DNA of 61,394 nucleotides from Peptostreptococcaceae bacterium oral taxon 113 str. W5053 (GTDB taxonomy: Bacteria; Bacillota; Clostridia; Tissierellales; Peptoniphilaceae). The stretch covers positions 1 through 61,394 of the forward strand of contig KI259760.1 in the NCBI GenBank assembly GCA_000467935.1, in the 5' to 3' direction. Made by a program: the position numbers and the translations under genes. Each line of letters begins with the position of its first letter. Positions within the stretch are counted from its first letter, which is position 1. Shown one piece after another: positions 1-7,153 of this stretch. The notes under the pieces are model-generated. The model saw only the letters and a program-made list of their open reading frames with translations. It did not search any database and was not told the origin of the DNA.

Positions 1-45
1 AGGTGTATTATTCAGTAGAGTTGCATTTGAATTGACAATTCAAGA

Positions 46-82
46 TAAAAAAATCAGAAGAACATTCTCCTGATTTTTTTAT
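46..82. terminator. Bidirectional terminator after ridA
   Basis: An AAAAATCAG...CTGATTTTT hairpin has T-runs on both sides, so it can end transcripts from both strands. It closes the obg-to-ridA operon on the minus strand. The first ~35 bases could be the tail of a convergent plus-strand gene (a frame reading to TGA at 33-35), but that is too short to call. Confidence 0.75.
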
Positions 83-84
83 TT

Positions 85-462
85 TTAAACATATGCAATT
101 GCTTCGATTTCAATTAATGCATCTTTCGGAAGAGCACCTACTTGGAAACAGGAACGAGCCGGTTTATGATCTCCGAAGAATTCAGTATATACTTCATTGA
201 CTGCCGGGAAATCTTTTATATCTTTCAATAAAACTGTACATTTAGAAATATCGGTTAATTTTCCGCCTGCCGCCATAACAACTTCTAAACAGTTAGTCAA
301 AGATTGTTTCGTTGCCGCTTTAATTTCATTGACTAATTCACCATTTTCCGGATTAATCGGTAATTGACCGGAAGTCAATACTAAACTTCCTTGTTTCGTT
401 CCTTGACAATACGGTCCAATTGCAGCCGGTGCTTTGTGTGTGTTTAATACTTCAAAACTCAT
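85..462 (-). CDS. ridA: RidA family enamine/imine deaminase
   Basis: This 125-residue protein belongs to the RidA/YjgF/UK114 family. These are cytosolic trimers that hydrolyse reactive 2-aminoacrylate-type enamines and imines released by PLP enzymes such as threonine dehydratase. Family features are visible: the N-terminal IGPYCQG segment, the SGQLP motif, and the C-terminal ARSCFQV stretch with the conserved substrate-binding arginine, followed by the EIEAIAYV end. Length is normal for the family. I place the start at the ATG preceded by GGAGA at good spacing, not at an upstream in-frame TTG. It is the last gene of the obg-yhbY-nadD-yqeK-rsfS-ridA run and is followed by a terminator. Confidence 0.93.
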   Translation of the reverse strand: MSFEVLNTHKAPAAIGPYCQGTKQGSLVLTSGQLPINPENGELVNEIKAATKQSLTNCLEVVMAAGGKLTDISKCTVLLKDIKDFPAVNEVYTEFFGDHKPARSCFQVGALPKDALIEIEAIAYV

Positions 463-493
463 TTTCAATCTCTCCTTTATTTTTTATATTAAG

Positions 494-799
494 CTATTGC
501 CATAGCTTTTCTAAACTATAATATTGTCTTTGTTCAGGAAGAAAAACATGGAGTATAATATTTCCGAAATCTAATAGAATCCAACTTCCTTCTCTATATC
601 CTTCACGTTGTTCAACATATATGTTTTCTTTCCCCATAACACGTTCCACTTCATCTGCAATAGCTTGTGTCTGTGCCGGAGAATTTCCCGTAGTAATAAT
701 AAAATGATCTGTGAAAGCATCCGTTAAGGCAATATGAACGGTATCTTTTCCGTGTTTATTGTCTACCGCTTCTAAAATCAAATCCAAAATTTTTTCCAA
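494..799 (-). CDS. rsfS: Ribosomal silencing factor RsfS
   Basis: A 101-residue RsfS/Iojap family protein. The family binds ribosomal protein uL14 on the 50S subunit and blocks joining to 30S when nutrients are short. The typical motif order is present: DAFTDHFIITTG near residue 27, then the EGYREGSWILLDFG block, then HVFLPEQRQYYSLEKLW. The start is a TTG with an AGGTG-type ribosome binding site just upstream. It lies 4 bases after yqeK and the two are probably co-translated. The nadD-yqeK-rsfS order is the classic Bacillota arrangement. It is slightly shorter than most homologues but appears complete. Confidence 0.93.
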   Translation of the reverse strand: MEKILDLILEAVDNKHGKDTVHIALTDAFTDHFIITTGNSPAQTQAIADEVERVMGKENIYVEQREGYREGSWILLDFGNIILHVFLPEQRQYYSLEKLWQ

Positions 800-803
800 T
801 TTT

Positions 804-1361
804 TCACCTCACCTTTTCTAAAAGTGTATTTCGCGCCTGAATCGTATCGGGATGAATCATTTCCGATAATTCCATTAAGTATTGTATACTAAAGTCCATC
901 GCAAGTAAAGTCGCAAAGTATAAACCTTTTGTTGCAGCTTCTCTTAAAATTTCTACACGAGGATATGTTCGATTCGGTTCAATCATATCTGCCAAATAGA
1001 TAATACACTCTAAATCAGACATTTTGAATCGCCCTGTCGTGTGATATGCTATGGCATTTAAAATATCCTTATCGTCAATGTGAAATTCTTCCTTTGCAAT
1101 AACCGCTCCTAGTTTTGAATGTAAAACCGGCAGGATTTTTTGTGTCCATTTGTCAATTTTGATGGGATAAAGAAATTTTCCTGATAAAAAATCCTTTTCT
1201 TTTCCTTTTCCACAATCATGAATTAATCCCGCTAAATAAGCCTTTTTTTCATCGAAAGAATACACCCTTGCCAACTTTCTTGCGCAATCAGCGACAGCCA
1301 AACTATGGATATATCGATGCTCCGACAAATTATTCTTTAAATATATTTTGATTCTCTCCAT
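804..1361 (-). CDS. yqeK: HD-domain Ap4A hydrolase YqeK
   Basis: A 185-residue HD-domain protein of the YqeK family, which cleaves diadenosine tetraphosphate symmetrically to two ADP using a di-iron centre. Metal ligands are visible: the N-terminal HRYIHSLAV helix, HDCGKG (the HD pair) near residue 49, HSKLGA, and AYHTTGR, followed by YLADMIEPNR typical of this subgroup. The ATG start follows an AAAGGA ribosome binding site. It overlaps the 3' end of nadD by 32 bases, showing tight operon packing. The role in stress alarmone turnover is family knowledge, not shown here. Confidence 0.92.
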   Translation of the reverse strand: MERIKIYLKNNLSEHRYIHSLAVADCARKLARVYSFDEKKAYLAGLIHDCGKGKEKDFLSGKFLYPIKIDKWTQKILPVLHSKLGAVIAKEEFHIDDKDILNAIAYHTTGRFKMSDLECIIYLADMIEPNRTYPRVEILREAATKGLYFATLLAMDFSIQYLMELSEMIHPDTIQARNTLLEKVR

Positions 1362-1962
1362 AATAATTTTCCTTTATAATCTGCCAATATACCTCTTCCG
1401 GAACATAATAACGAAAACTCTTCCCTTTCAACGCATTTTCACGAATCAAAGTGGAAGAAATATCTAAATATGGAGTTGAGAGAAACTCTACTTTCCCACC
1501 TAAGGCTTTCAATTCTTTAAGTACCGATATACTTGTTTGATGCTCCTTTTCTTCTCCTCTTCTTTTAGCTACATAAAAACTGGCTAATTTTAAAAGTTCT
1601 TGATATCTGTACCAGGTTTTAAAATTTCTTAAAGAATCTTCCCCCATCAAAAAACAAATCTCATAATTTGAATAAATTGTACGAAAATGATTTAAAGTAT
1701 GAAATGTATAACTAGGTCCTGTCTGTTCCAATTCCCATCTTGAAAGTTCAAACTTTTCATTGGAAGCAATAGCCATTTTCACCATTTTTATTCGTTCTTC
1801 TTTTTTTAACATTTTTCCTTTATGGGGAGGATCCCCGCCGGGAAGCCAAATCATCTTATCCAGTTGAAGCTCCTCCATCGCTTGTTCCGCTAAGATTAGA
1901 TGTCCTATATGAATCGGATTGAATGTACCGCCAAATAATCCGATTTTATTTCGGTAGTTCAA
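1330..1962 (-). CDS. nadD: Nicotinate-nucleotide adenylyltransferase NadD
   Basis: NadD transfers AMP from ATP to nicotinate mononucleotide in NAD biosynthesis. The nucleotidyltransferase signature GGTFNPIHIGH lies near the N terminus and the ISSTLIRE motif near the C terminus. The frame is open for another 31 codons upstream (to 2055), but that extension would lie deep inside yhbY and matches no NadD. I choose the TTG at 1962, a few codons before KIGLFGGTF, giving about 210 residues (normal). The ribosome binding site there is weak (AAAGAA), so the exact start is uncertain. It overlaps yhbY by 17 bases. Confidence 0.9.
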   Translation of the reverse strand: MNYRNKIGLFGGTFNPIHIGHLILAEQAMEELQLDKMIWLPGGDPPHKGKMLKKEERIKMVKMAIASNEKFELSRWELEQTGPSYTFHTLNHFRTIYSNYEICFLMGEDSLRNFKTWYRYQELLKLASFYVAKRRGEEKEHQTSISVLKELKALGGKVEFLSTPYLDISSTLIRENALKGKSFRYYVPEEVYWQIIKENYYGENQNIFKE

Positions 1963-2236
1963 TTTTCGGTTCTTTTGCCGGTCGATAAAAAGTAAATTTC
2001 GAACCGATAAACTGTACAAAATCTGCTTGGAGGCTGTCCAGAATTCGTTGAACAATTTCTTCTTTATCTTCAGTCACATTATCCAAAAGCTTTATTTTCA
2101 CCAATTCACGTTTTTCTAAAATCTGCTCCAATTGTTCAATTACACTCTCAGAGCAACCGTTTTTTCCAATAATTAACGAAACTTCCCTTTTTTGAGCCAA
2201 TCCCTTCAAAAATGCTCGTTGTTTACCTGTAATCAT
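1946..2236 (-). CDS. yhbY: YhbY family RNA-binding protein
   Basis: A 96-residue CRS1-YhbY (CRM) domain protein. These small KH-like RNA-binding proteins associate with the 50S precursor. The protein starts with the family pattern (LTGKQRxFLKGLA-like) and has the GKNG loop that corresponds to the GxxG RNA-binding loop. Its ATG overlaps the obg stop codon (ATGA), so translation is probably coupled to obg. This obg-yhbY-nadD order is conserved in Bacillota. Confidence 0.92.
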   Translation of the reverse strand: MITGKQRAFLKGLAQKREVSLIIGKNGCSESVIEQLEQILEKRELVKIKLLDNVTEDKEEIVQRILDSLQADFVQFIGSKFTFYRPAKEPKIELPK

Positions 2237-3513
2237 TCTTCCTCCTCCGGAGAAAATTCCATTTCATAATCCGCAAATAATACAGTATCTCCCTGCTTAA
2301 TCCCTAAGCTTTCCAATTGTGCCACAATGCCTTTTTTATACAACATATTTTGAAAATAAATACGAGATTCATAGTCTTCAAAATTTGTTTTATATAATAA
2401 ATTTTCTGCAAACGGTCCTTGAATACTAAAATACCCATCTTCTTTTGTAACAACAAATTCAGGTAATTCTTCTATAATTGGCACATAATCTTCATCATAA
2501 GTTGAATAGTCCTTTTCCACAGATTCCAAAGTATTCCATAAACCATAGATTAAAGACTGAATACCTTCTCTGGTAACGCCCGAAACTCTGAATAATGGAA
2601 CATTTAATGTTTTTGCCAGCTCTTCCACATCTTTGAGTAATTCATCCGAAACATTTAAATCCGTTTTATTAGCAACCAATACTTGAGGTTTATTTTTCAT
2701 TTTTAAATGATACTGCTCAAGCTCTGCATTGATTCGATGATAATCTTCAATAGGATTTCTTCCTTCACTCTCTGAAATATCCAATACGTGAGCAATCAGC
2801 CTGGTTCTTTCAATATGCCTTAAGAATTCCAATCCTAAACCAACACCTTCGCTCGCTCCTTCAATAAGCCCCGGGATATCCGCAATAACAAAAGACTTGC
2901 CTTCTTCTACCTGAACTACACCTAAATTAGGGCTTAAGGTTGTAAAATGATAATTAGCAATTTTCGGTTTAGCATTACTCATAATGGATAGCAATGTGGA
3001 TTTTCCTACATTTGGATATCCTACTAAACCAACATCTGCAATCATTTTTAATTCCAAATATACTGTTTTTTCCTCCCCGTTTTGTCCGGGTTGTGCAAAT
3101 CGAGGAGCTTGACGAATGGAACTTTTATAATGAACATTACCTTTCCCTCCAAGTCCCCCTTTTGCCAAAACATATTCCGCTCCGGCTTCACAAATATCCG
3201 CAATGACCCCTTGAGTCTCCGGATCTTTCACTAAAGTGCCCAACGGAACGGGTAAAATTAAATCCTGCCCCCGTTTTCCAAACTGCTTTCTTCCTCTTCC
3301 GTTTTCCCCACTCTCCGCCTTGTAAATGGAATGATATCGATAATCCATTAAAGTATGAAGACTTGAATCGCCTTTTAAAATAATACTGCCGCCGTCACCG
3401 CCGTCACCGCCATCCGGGCCGCCAGCCGGCACATATTTTTCACGTCGAAAAGAAGTGGAACCGTCACCGCCTCTTCCCGCTTTTACATATATTTTTACCA
3501 AGTCAATAAACAT
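2233..3513 (-). CDS. obgE: GTPase ObgE/CgtA
   Basis: A 426-residue Obg GTPase involved in 50S assembly and stress signalling. Three domains are visible. The glycine-rich Obg fold covers residues 1-158 and includes the VPAGGPDGGDGGDGG loops. The central G domain has GYPNVGKST (G1), DIPGLIEGA (G3) and NKTDL (G4). A C-terminal OCT domain follows residue ~340 and ends in an acidic tail. It is the first gene after the terminator that follows rpmA, and a separate promoter lies just upstream. Normal length, no anomalies. Confidence 0.97.
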   Translation of the reverse strand: MFIDLVKIYVKAGRGGDGSTSFRREKYVPAGGPDGGDGGDGGSIILKGDSSLHTLMDYRYHSIYKAESGENGRGRKQFGKRGQDLILPVPLGTLVKDPETQGVIADICEAGAEYVLAKGGLGGKGNVHYKSSIRQAPRFAQPGQNGEEKTVYLELKMIADVGLVGYPNVGKSTLLSIMSNAKPKIANYHFTTLSPNLGVVQVEEGKSFVIADIPGLIEGASEGVGLGLEFLRHIERTRLIAHVLDISESEGRNPIEDYHRINAELEQYHLKMKNKPQVLVANKTDLNVSDELLKDVEELAKTLNVPLFRVSGVTREGIQSLIYGLWNTLESVEKDYSTYDEDYVPIIEELPEFVVTKEDGYFSIQGPFAENLLYKTNFEDYESRIYFQNMLYKKGIVAQLESLGIKQGDTVLFADYEMEFSPEEEE

Positions 3514-3543
3514 GTTCCACTATGTTCCTTTCTTTATAGTAAT

Positions 3544-3572
3544 ATTCTAACAAATCATAAGCATTTAAGCAA
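3544..3572 (-). promoter_or_regulatory. Promoter of obg operon
   Basis: A TTGCTT -35 box and TAGAAT -10 box are separated by exactly 17 bases. They sit between the rpmA terminator and the obg start, so obg-yhbY-nadD-yqeK-rsfS-ridA can be expressed apart from the L21-L27 genes. Confidence 0.6.
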
Positions 3573-3598
3573 AAAAAGACTTATCCCTAAGGATAAGC
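3571..3598 (-). terminator. Terminator after rpmA
   Basis: On the minus strand a GGCTTATCC-TTA-GGATAAG-type hairpin is followed directly by seven T residues. It separates rplU-prp-rpmA from obg. Confidence 0.75.
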
Positions 3599-3606
3599 CC
3601 GCTTGT

Positions 3607-3900
3607 TTACGCCATTTCTTCCATCGGATAAACGCTAACTTGTTTTTTGTCTTTGCCTCTTCTTTCAAAAGCGACAACACCGTCTACCGTAGCGAATAAT
3701 GTATCATCTTTGCCAATGCCAACATTAGTTCCCGGATGAATTTTAGTTCCTCTTTGACGTACCAAAATATTTCCTGCAAGTACGAATTGACCATTATTTC
3801 TTTTTACACCAAGACGTTTTGCCTTGGAGTCACGACCGTTTTTGGAGCTACCTACACCTTTCTTGCTGGCAAATAGCTGTAAATTCATTTTAAGCATCAT
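3607..3900 (-). CDS. rpmA: 50S ribosomal protein bL27 (with cleaved N-terminal extension)
   Basis: bL27 lies near the peptidyl transferase centre. The protein has the Bacillota-type N-terminal extension ending in LQLFA before SKKGVGSSKNGRDS. In this group Prp cleaves after that motif to expose the mature N terminus that reaches the catalytic site. The remainder matches L27 (RQRGTKIHPGTNVGIGKDDTLFA is interrupted by no gap). Two adjacent ATG codons (3900 and 3897) follow GGAGGT; the second has the better spacing. The gene directly follows the prp stop codon. Confidence 0.96.
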   Translation of the reverse strand: MMLKMNLQLFASKKGVGSSKNGRDSKAKRLGVKRNNGQFVLAGNILVRQRGTKIHPGTNVGIGKDDTLFATVDGVVAFERRGKDKKQVSVYPMEEMA

Positions 3901-4239
3901 CTACACCTCCCGTGTCAGAATCTTAATCCTTAAAGGATAGGATTTTTCCACACTGGATGCTCCCAGTTGGAAACTCTTCAATAATATCTGCGCCTTTTCT
4001 ATAGACTTTGAGTCCATTAGAGACATTCTCAATCCGTAAAAAAAGCACCCCTTGCGATTTCTAAACTCAGTCTCTTTTTCAAAACTGAGTAAATGTTCCA
4101 TACTATTAATGGTATTAATCATCAAAGCAGAAATTCCTGCACAAACAATATCCTCTCCATAGGGGGCAGCTTCTGCATGCCCTTTCATGGCAAAACCCAG
4201 AATATCTTCTCCTCGACGATAAAAACACAATCGAATCAA
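3901..4239 (-). CDS. prp: Ribosomal-processing cysteine protease Prp
   Basis: Prp (YsxB, DUF464) is a 112-residue cysteine protease that removes the N-terminal extension of bL27. The catalytic pair is visible as GHAEAAPYGEDIVCAGISAL, with His near residue 20 and Cys near residue 33. The start is a TTG preceded by GAGGG, which overlaps the end of rplU. It lies between rplU and rpmA as in other Bacillota, and its substrate motif is present in the adjacent rpmA product. Confidence 0.93.
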   Translation of the reverse strand: MIRLCFYRRGEDILGFAMKGHAEAAPYGEDIVCAGISALMINTINSMEHLLSFEKETEFRNRKGCFFYGLRMSLMDSKSIEKAQILLKSFQLGASSVEKSYPLRIKILTREV

Positions 4240-4241
4240 CT

Positions 4242-4550
4242 TTATCCCTCAATGCCTGTAATCTTAACACGAGTATACGGTTGACGATGACCTTTTTTCT
4301 TTCGAAAATCTTTTTTTGCTTTGTATTTAAACACAATAACCTTTTTGTTCTTTCCTTGCTTTTCCACAGTACCATTTACTTTTGCACCTTCTAAATAAGG
4401 ATGTCCGACTTTTGTATCGTCTCCTCCAATGAAAAGCACCTTGTCAAAACGTACTGCCTCGCCTTCTTCAGCGGAAAGTTTTTCCACATGAATTACAGAA
4501 CCTTCTTCTACGGTATATTGCTTGCCACCGGTTTCAATAATCGCAAACAT
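4242..4550 (-). CDS. rplU: 50S ribosomal protein bL21
   Basis: A 102-residue bL21 protein beginning FAIIETGGKQYTVEEG, the usual family start, and ending RQPYTRVKITGIEG. The frame is open for seven more codons upstream, but the ATG at 4550 has a perfect AAGGAGGT at correct spacing and gives the canonical N terminus. It is the first gene of rplU-prp-rpmA. Confidence 0.96.
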   Translation of the reverse strand: MFAIIETGGKQYTVEEGSVIHVEKLSAEEGEAVRFDKVLFIGGDDTKVGHPYLEGAKVNGTVEKQGKNKKVIVFKYKAKKDFRKKKGHRQPYTRVKITGIEG

Positions 4551-4552
4551 GA

Positions 4553-4634
4553 TGTGCACCTCCTTAATCATTTACTCGCTGATTCGGGTGTGATAAAATC
4601 ACTTAAAACCCAACTCAAGCGGTCTACACATACT
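4553..4634 (-). promoter_or_regulatory. L21 leader RNA (candidate)
   Basis: The transcribed leader between the promoter and rplU folds into one long stem. An outer CGCTTGAGTTGGGT / ACCCGAATCAGCG helix (one bulge, one mismatch) encloses a perfect GTGAT-TTT-ATCAC hairpin, and the AAGGAGGT site follows. Bacillota carry a conserved L21 leader in this position that is thought to mediate autogenous control. I infer that identity from position and structure, not from a model search. Confidence 0.55.
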
Positions 4635-4639
4635 CAAAC

Positions 4640-4668
4640 ATTATATACGTATACTTTGATAAAGTCAA
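4640..4668 (-). promoter_or_regulatory. Promoter of rplU-prp-rpmA
   Basis: TTGACT and TATAAT are separated by exactly 17 bases, about 90 bases upstream of the rplU start. This is a near-consensus sigma-A promoter. Confidence 0.85.
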
Positions 4669-4995
4669 ACAAAACAATGTTTTTTTACAATTCAATAAAA
4701 ACAGACAACTTTTAAAAGCTTTCTTCTCCACTCATTTTATATGTCCGTAAAATTTCTATACGGTTTGTATTTTAGAAAATATAATTTTTTCTATATTATC
4801 AGATCCTGCTTTTGACTCTAATCAAAGAAAAATACATACACTTGCATTTACTATCAAACTATGTTTTCCCAGAAAAATAAGTGTAATACGTAAAAAATAA
4901 TCTCTCCACTACACTTTTTTATAATACTAAAACCAACCTCCTTTCGGTTGATTTTTTTGTCCAACTTTCTGAGGATTCAGTATTTGCTCATTTTT
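4669..4995. other. AT-rich intergenic region
   Basis: About 330 bases between the rplU promoter and the dauR-like gene contain no convincing coding frame on either strand. The only structure seen is the weak hairpin at 4928-4958. Confidence 0.5.
4928..4958 (-). terminator. Probable terminator of dauR-like gene
   Basis: On the minus strand an ATCAACC-GAAAGGA-GGTTGGT hairpin is followed by TTTAG. The plus strand has a longer T-run after the same stem, so it may work in both directions. The short stem makes this moderate. Confidence 0.45.
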
Positions 4996-5685
4996 TTATC
5001 TTTCAGCTTTTTCCATTTCTTCAACTTCATTTAGATAACGATAAATTGTAGCCTCGCTAGAGTGCAATTTTTCCGCTACTTCTGTAACTGCTCCTTTTAA
5101 AAGAAAAATTCCTCTTTCTTTTAATGCGGCTACGATTTCCAATTTTTCTTTTTTCTTTAATTTATCCAGGGGGCTGGAATTATCTTTTAAAATAATTTTC
5201 ATGGTCGCTTCAAAAACTTCATTAATATCTCTTCCGAAAACTTCTACTTCTTCTCCTACATAGAGATTTTCAATCCGCTCAAAATGATTTTCCTGGAGTA
5301 ATTCATCTGGATGACATAAGCTCATTATCATACGACTGATATCTTTATATTTAGAATCATCGAAAGTAATACACAATAAACCAACCAATTCACCGGCATC
5401 TTTGATATAAAAAGTGGAACTTCTCAATGCCTTTTGTTCCATGGATAAAGCAGTATAATTCACCTCATAATCTACTTGTTTATGACGTTCTCTAGATAAA
5501 AATCCCAATACGGGACTGGTTAAGGGTGCATGAAGTCCTCGTTTTGTAACTTGGCCATTGGCAATAGCTATAACGGATTCATCGCCCATACTTAAATCAT
5601 GTAGAGCAATCTCATAACTGGGTCCTAAGACCAGACCCAAAAAATGAACCAAATTGACATATTGTTCCCTTAATTCGACACGCAT
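4996..5685 (-). CDS. YheO/DauR-like PAS + HTH transcriptional regulator
   Basis: A 229-residue protein with an N-terminal YheO-like PAS domain (residues ~8-120, with the ...LGPSYEIALHDL start and NGQVTKRGLHAPLT segment). It ends in a C-terminal DauR-type helix-turn-helix (residues ~175-225, KLEIVAALKERGIFLLKGAV then SSEATIYRYLNE). DauR in Pseudomonas represses a D-arginine operon, but most family members have no known ligand. Here it is alone, with its own GGAAAGGA-type ribosome binding site, and no neighbouring catabolic genes. Adjacent upstream sequence is an IS-like end and the accessory island, so its original partner genes may have been displaced. Confidence 0.85.
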   Translation of the reverse strand: MRVELREQYVNLVHFLGLVLGPSYEIALHDLSMGDESVIAIANGQVTKRGLHAPLTSPVLGFLSRERHKQVDYEVNYTALSMEQKALRSSTFYIKDAGELVGLLCITFDDSKYKDISRMIMSLCHPDELLQENHFERIENLYVGEEVEVFGRDINEVFEATMKIILKDNSSPLDKLKKKEKLEIVAALKERGIFLLKGAVTEVAEKLHSSEATIYRYLNEVEEMEKAER

Positions 5686-5797
5686 AATTCTTCCTTTCCC
5701 ACATATCTTTTAAATTTCTTTTTTGAGAGTTATTTTATCATGTTTTTTACTTTTTTAAAACCACTTCCGATTTTATTGAAGCTTTTAAATTTTTAAT

Positions 5798-5842
5798 TGT
5801 CAAGACATATGTTACACTTAGAAAAATACTCTGATACATGAT
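5798..5842 (-). repeat. IS-end-like repeat, copy 1
   Basis: On the minus strand a ~45-base sequence runs through GTATCAGAGTATTT and TGTAACATATGTCTTGACA. Closely similar copies in the same orientation lie at 9514-9560 and 31971-32013. It borders the left side of the accessory island. It looks like one end of an insertion sequence (TGT...ACA-type tip), but no transposase is present and I cannot name the family. Confidence 0.6.
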
Positions 5843-5853
5843 CTTGATTTCTA

Positions 5854-6714
5854 TTAATAAGCTTTCTTCCATATCGTATTTTCATATTTAAAATATAAAT
5901 TTAGTACTTTGATTACCTTTGAATTCAAATCTCTTTTCTGGTAATAGTTAAACAATATTATATTTTCATTTTCACTTAGTAATACCTTTTCATTCCAAGG
6001 ATAAAAGTACCTATAAAGCGCCACTTTAAATATCCTGTTTTCTAAAAATATCTGCATGTTTTGAATATTTTGAGATGCATCTGCTTTTATTAAGCTATAC
6101 ATATAATACATATAAATATCAAATAATTTAAAAATAATTTCACTTTCTAAAAAAATCATAAGTGGCACAAAAACTAATTGAAAAAAAACTAGCTTTAAAA
6201 AATCCTCTACAGTTGAGTATTTTAAACTAGCACACTTAACTAAGTTTATCTTTTCAGGAATATAGTCAGAGATCCTATATTTCTCATCTATTATATTTTT
6301 CTTATAACCTTCTCTTTTACTTAATTCTTCACTTTTTTTCACTAATTCTATAATTCTTTCTCTTGATTGTGTGCAAGCATTATTTACAATCTCAGAACCT
6401 ATATTAGGGCATAACTTTAATAAAACTACAGTATAGTCTTCATTAAGGTTTATGGGATAGTATGGATATAATTGGCAATCATAGCTCCTATTTTCGCCAA
6501 GCAAACACCCTCTATATCCATTAAACCACCAGGGACATTAATACTATAACTTTTATTTGTCTTATAAAATAATGAACCATAAGCATCATATATCCTACAC
6601 TTGCTTATTTGCTTCATCTGTTCTATCGTAAAAATAAGTGAATTATGAATGTTATAGCAACATGCCCCTTTGCAAGTTTTACAGTTGTAATATATCCTCT
6701 GTATATCAATTTGT
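5854..6714 (-). pseudogene. Broken YkgJ/FliB-like Cys-cluster protein
   Basis: Reading in two frames reconstructs one protein. The first part has CKTCKGACC (CxxCxxxCC at 6657-6683) and continues in frame through a KQISKCRIYDAYG segment. Near 6538-6545 the frame must change by one base. The second part then begins CPWWFNGYRGCLLGEN, has CQLYPYYPI, and runs about 200 residues to the stop at 5854. CxxCxxxCC followed by CxLYPxxP is the pattern of YkgJ-type and flagellin lysine-N-methylase-like zinc/iron cluster proteins. No ATG, GTG or TTG start precedes the first part in its own frame. Adding one A to the A6 run at 6716-6721 would fuse it to the upstream ORF. It is either a decayed gene or one damaged by sequencing errors. 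The substrate is unknown. Confidence 0.6.
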
Positions 6715-7153
6715 ATTTTTTACCTCCGCATTTAATAGAATACAAAATATTAGAAAATATCAATTCATCCAATTTATCTTTATCTACTTTAAAAAATCTT
6801 TTATTATTAATATTATCTATCTCTTCATTTGATAATTCTACAAATTGCCAAGTCTCTGTATTAAGGATATAATTTCCTATTATTAAAGCATGATGATTAA
6901 GAATATAATTTTTACCATTGCTTTTTTGTAATATATCATTTTTCTTATAAAATTCATATATATCGATTTGATTTTTTGACATATCTTTTAAAAAAAACAC
7001 TTTCTGACTAATTATTTTAAACAATACACTATACATCGTTTTATACAGTGTTATTTTTTCACTCTTTCTCCAAAGAATAATCCTGTCATCATAAATATTA
7101 AAAATCAAATCCTTTGAAAGTCCCATCTCCATATTTTTATCATCCATTATCAT
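6623..7153 (-). CDS. Unknown protein of the accessory island
   Basis: A 176-residue ORF that I do not recognise. It has a strong Lys/Asn/Ile bias and no signal peptide. A segment near residues 85-120 (HALIIGNYILNTETWQFVEL then SNEEIDNI) loosely resembles the N-terminal wedge found in some peptide-maturing radical SAM proteins. Its start overlaps the ABC exporter stop by 14 bases with a GGAG site, suggesting translational coupling. The last ~20 residues are probably not native, because a one-base shift at the A6 run (6716-6721) joins it to the CKTCKGACC protein. It may therefore be the N-terminal part of a fused ~440-residue protein. Confidence 0.45.
   Translation of the reverse strand: MIMDDKNMEMGLSKDLIFNIYDDRIILWRKSEKITLYKTMYSVLFKIISQKVFFLKDMSKNQIDIYEFYKKNDILQKSNGKNYILNHHALIIGNYILNTETWQFVELSNEEIDNINNKRFFKVDKDKLDELIFSNILYSIKCGGKKYKLIYRGYITTVKLAKGHVAITFIIHLFLR

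Noticed and set aside
1963..2055. N-terminal extension of nadD
   Set aside because: It lies within yhbY and adds residues not found in NadD; the GGTFNPIH motif should be near the N terminus.
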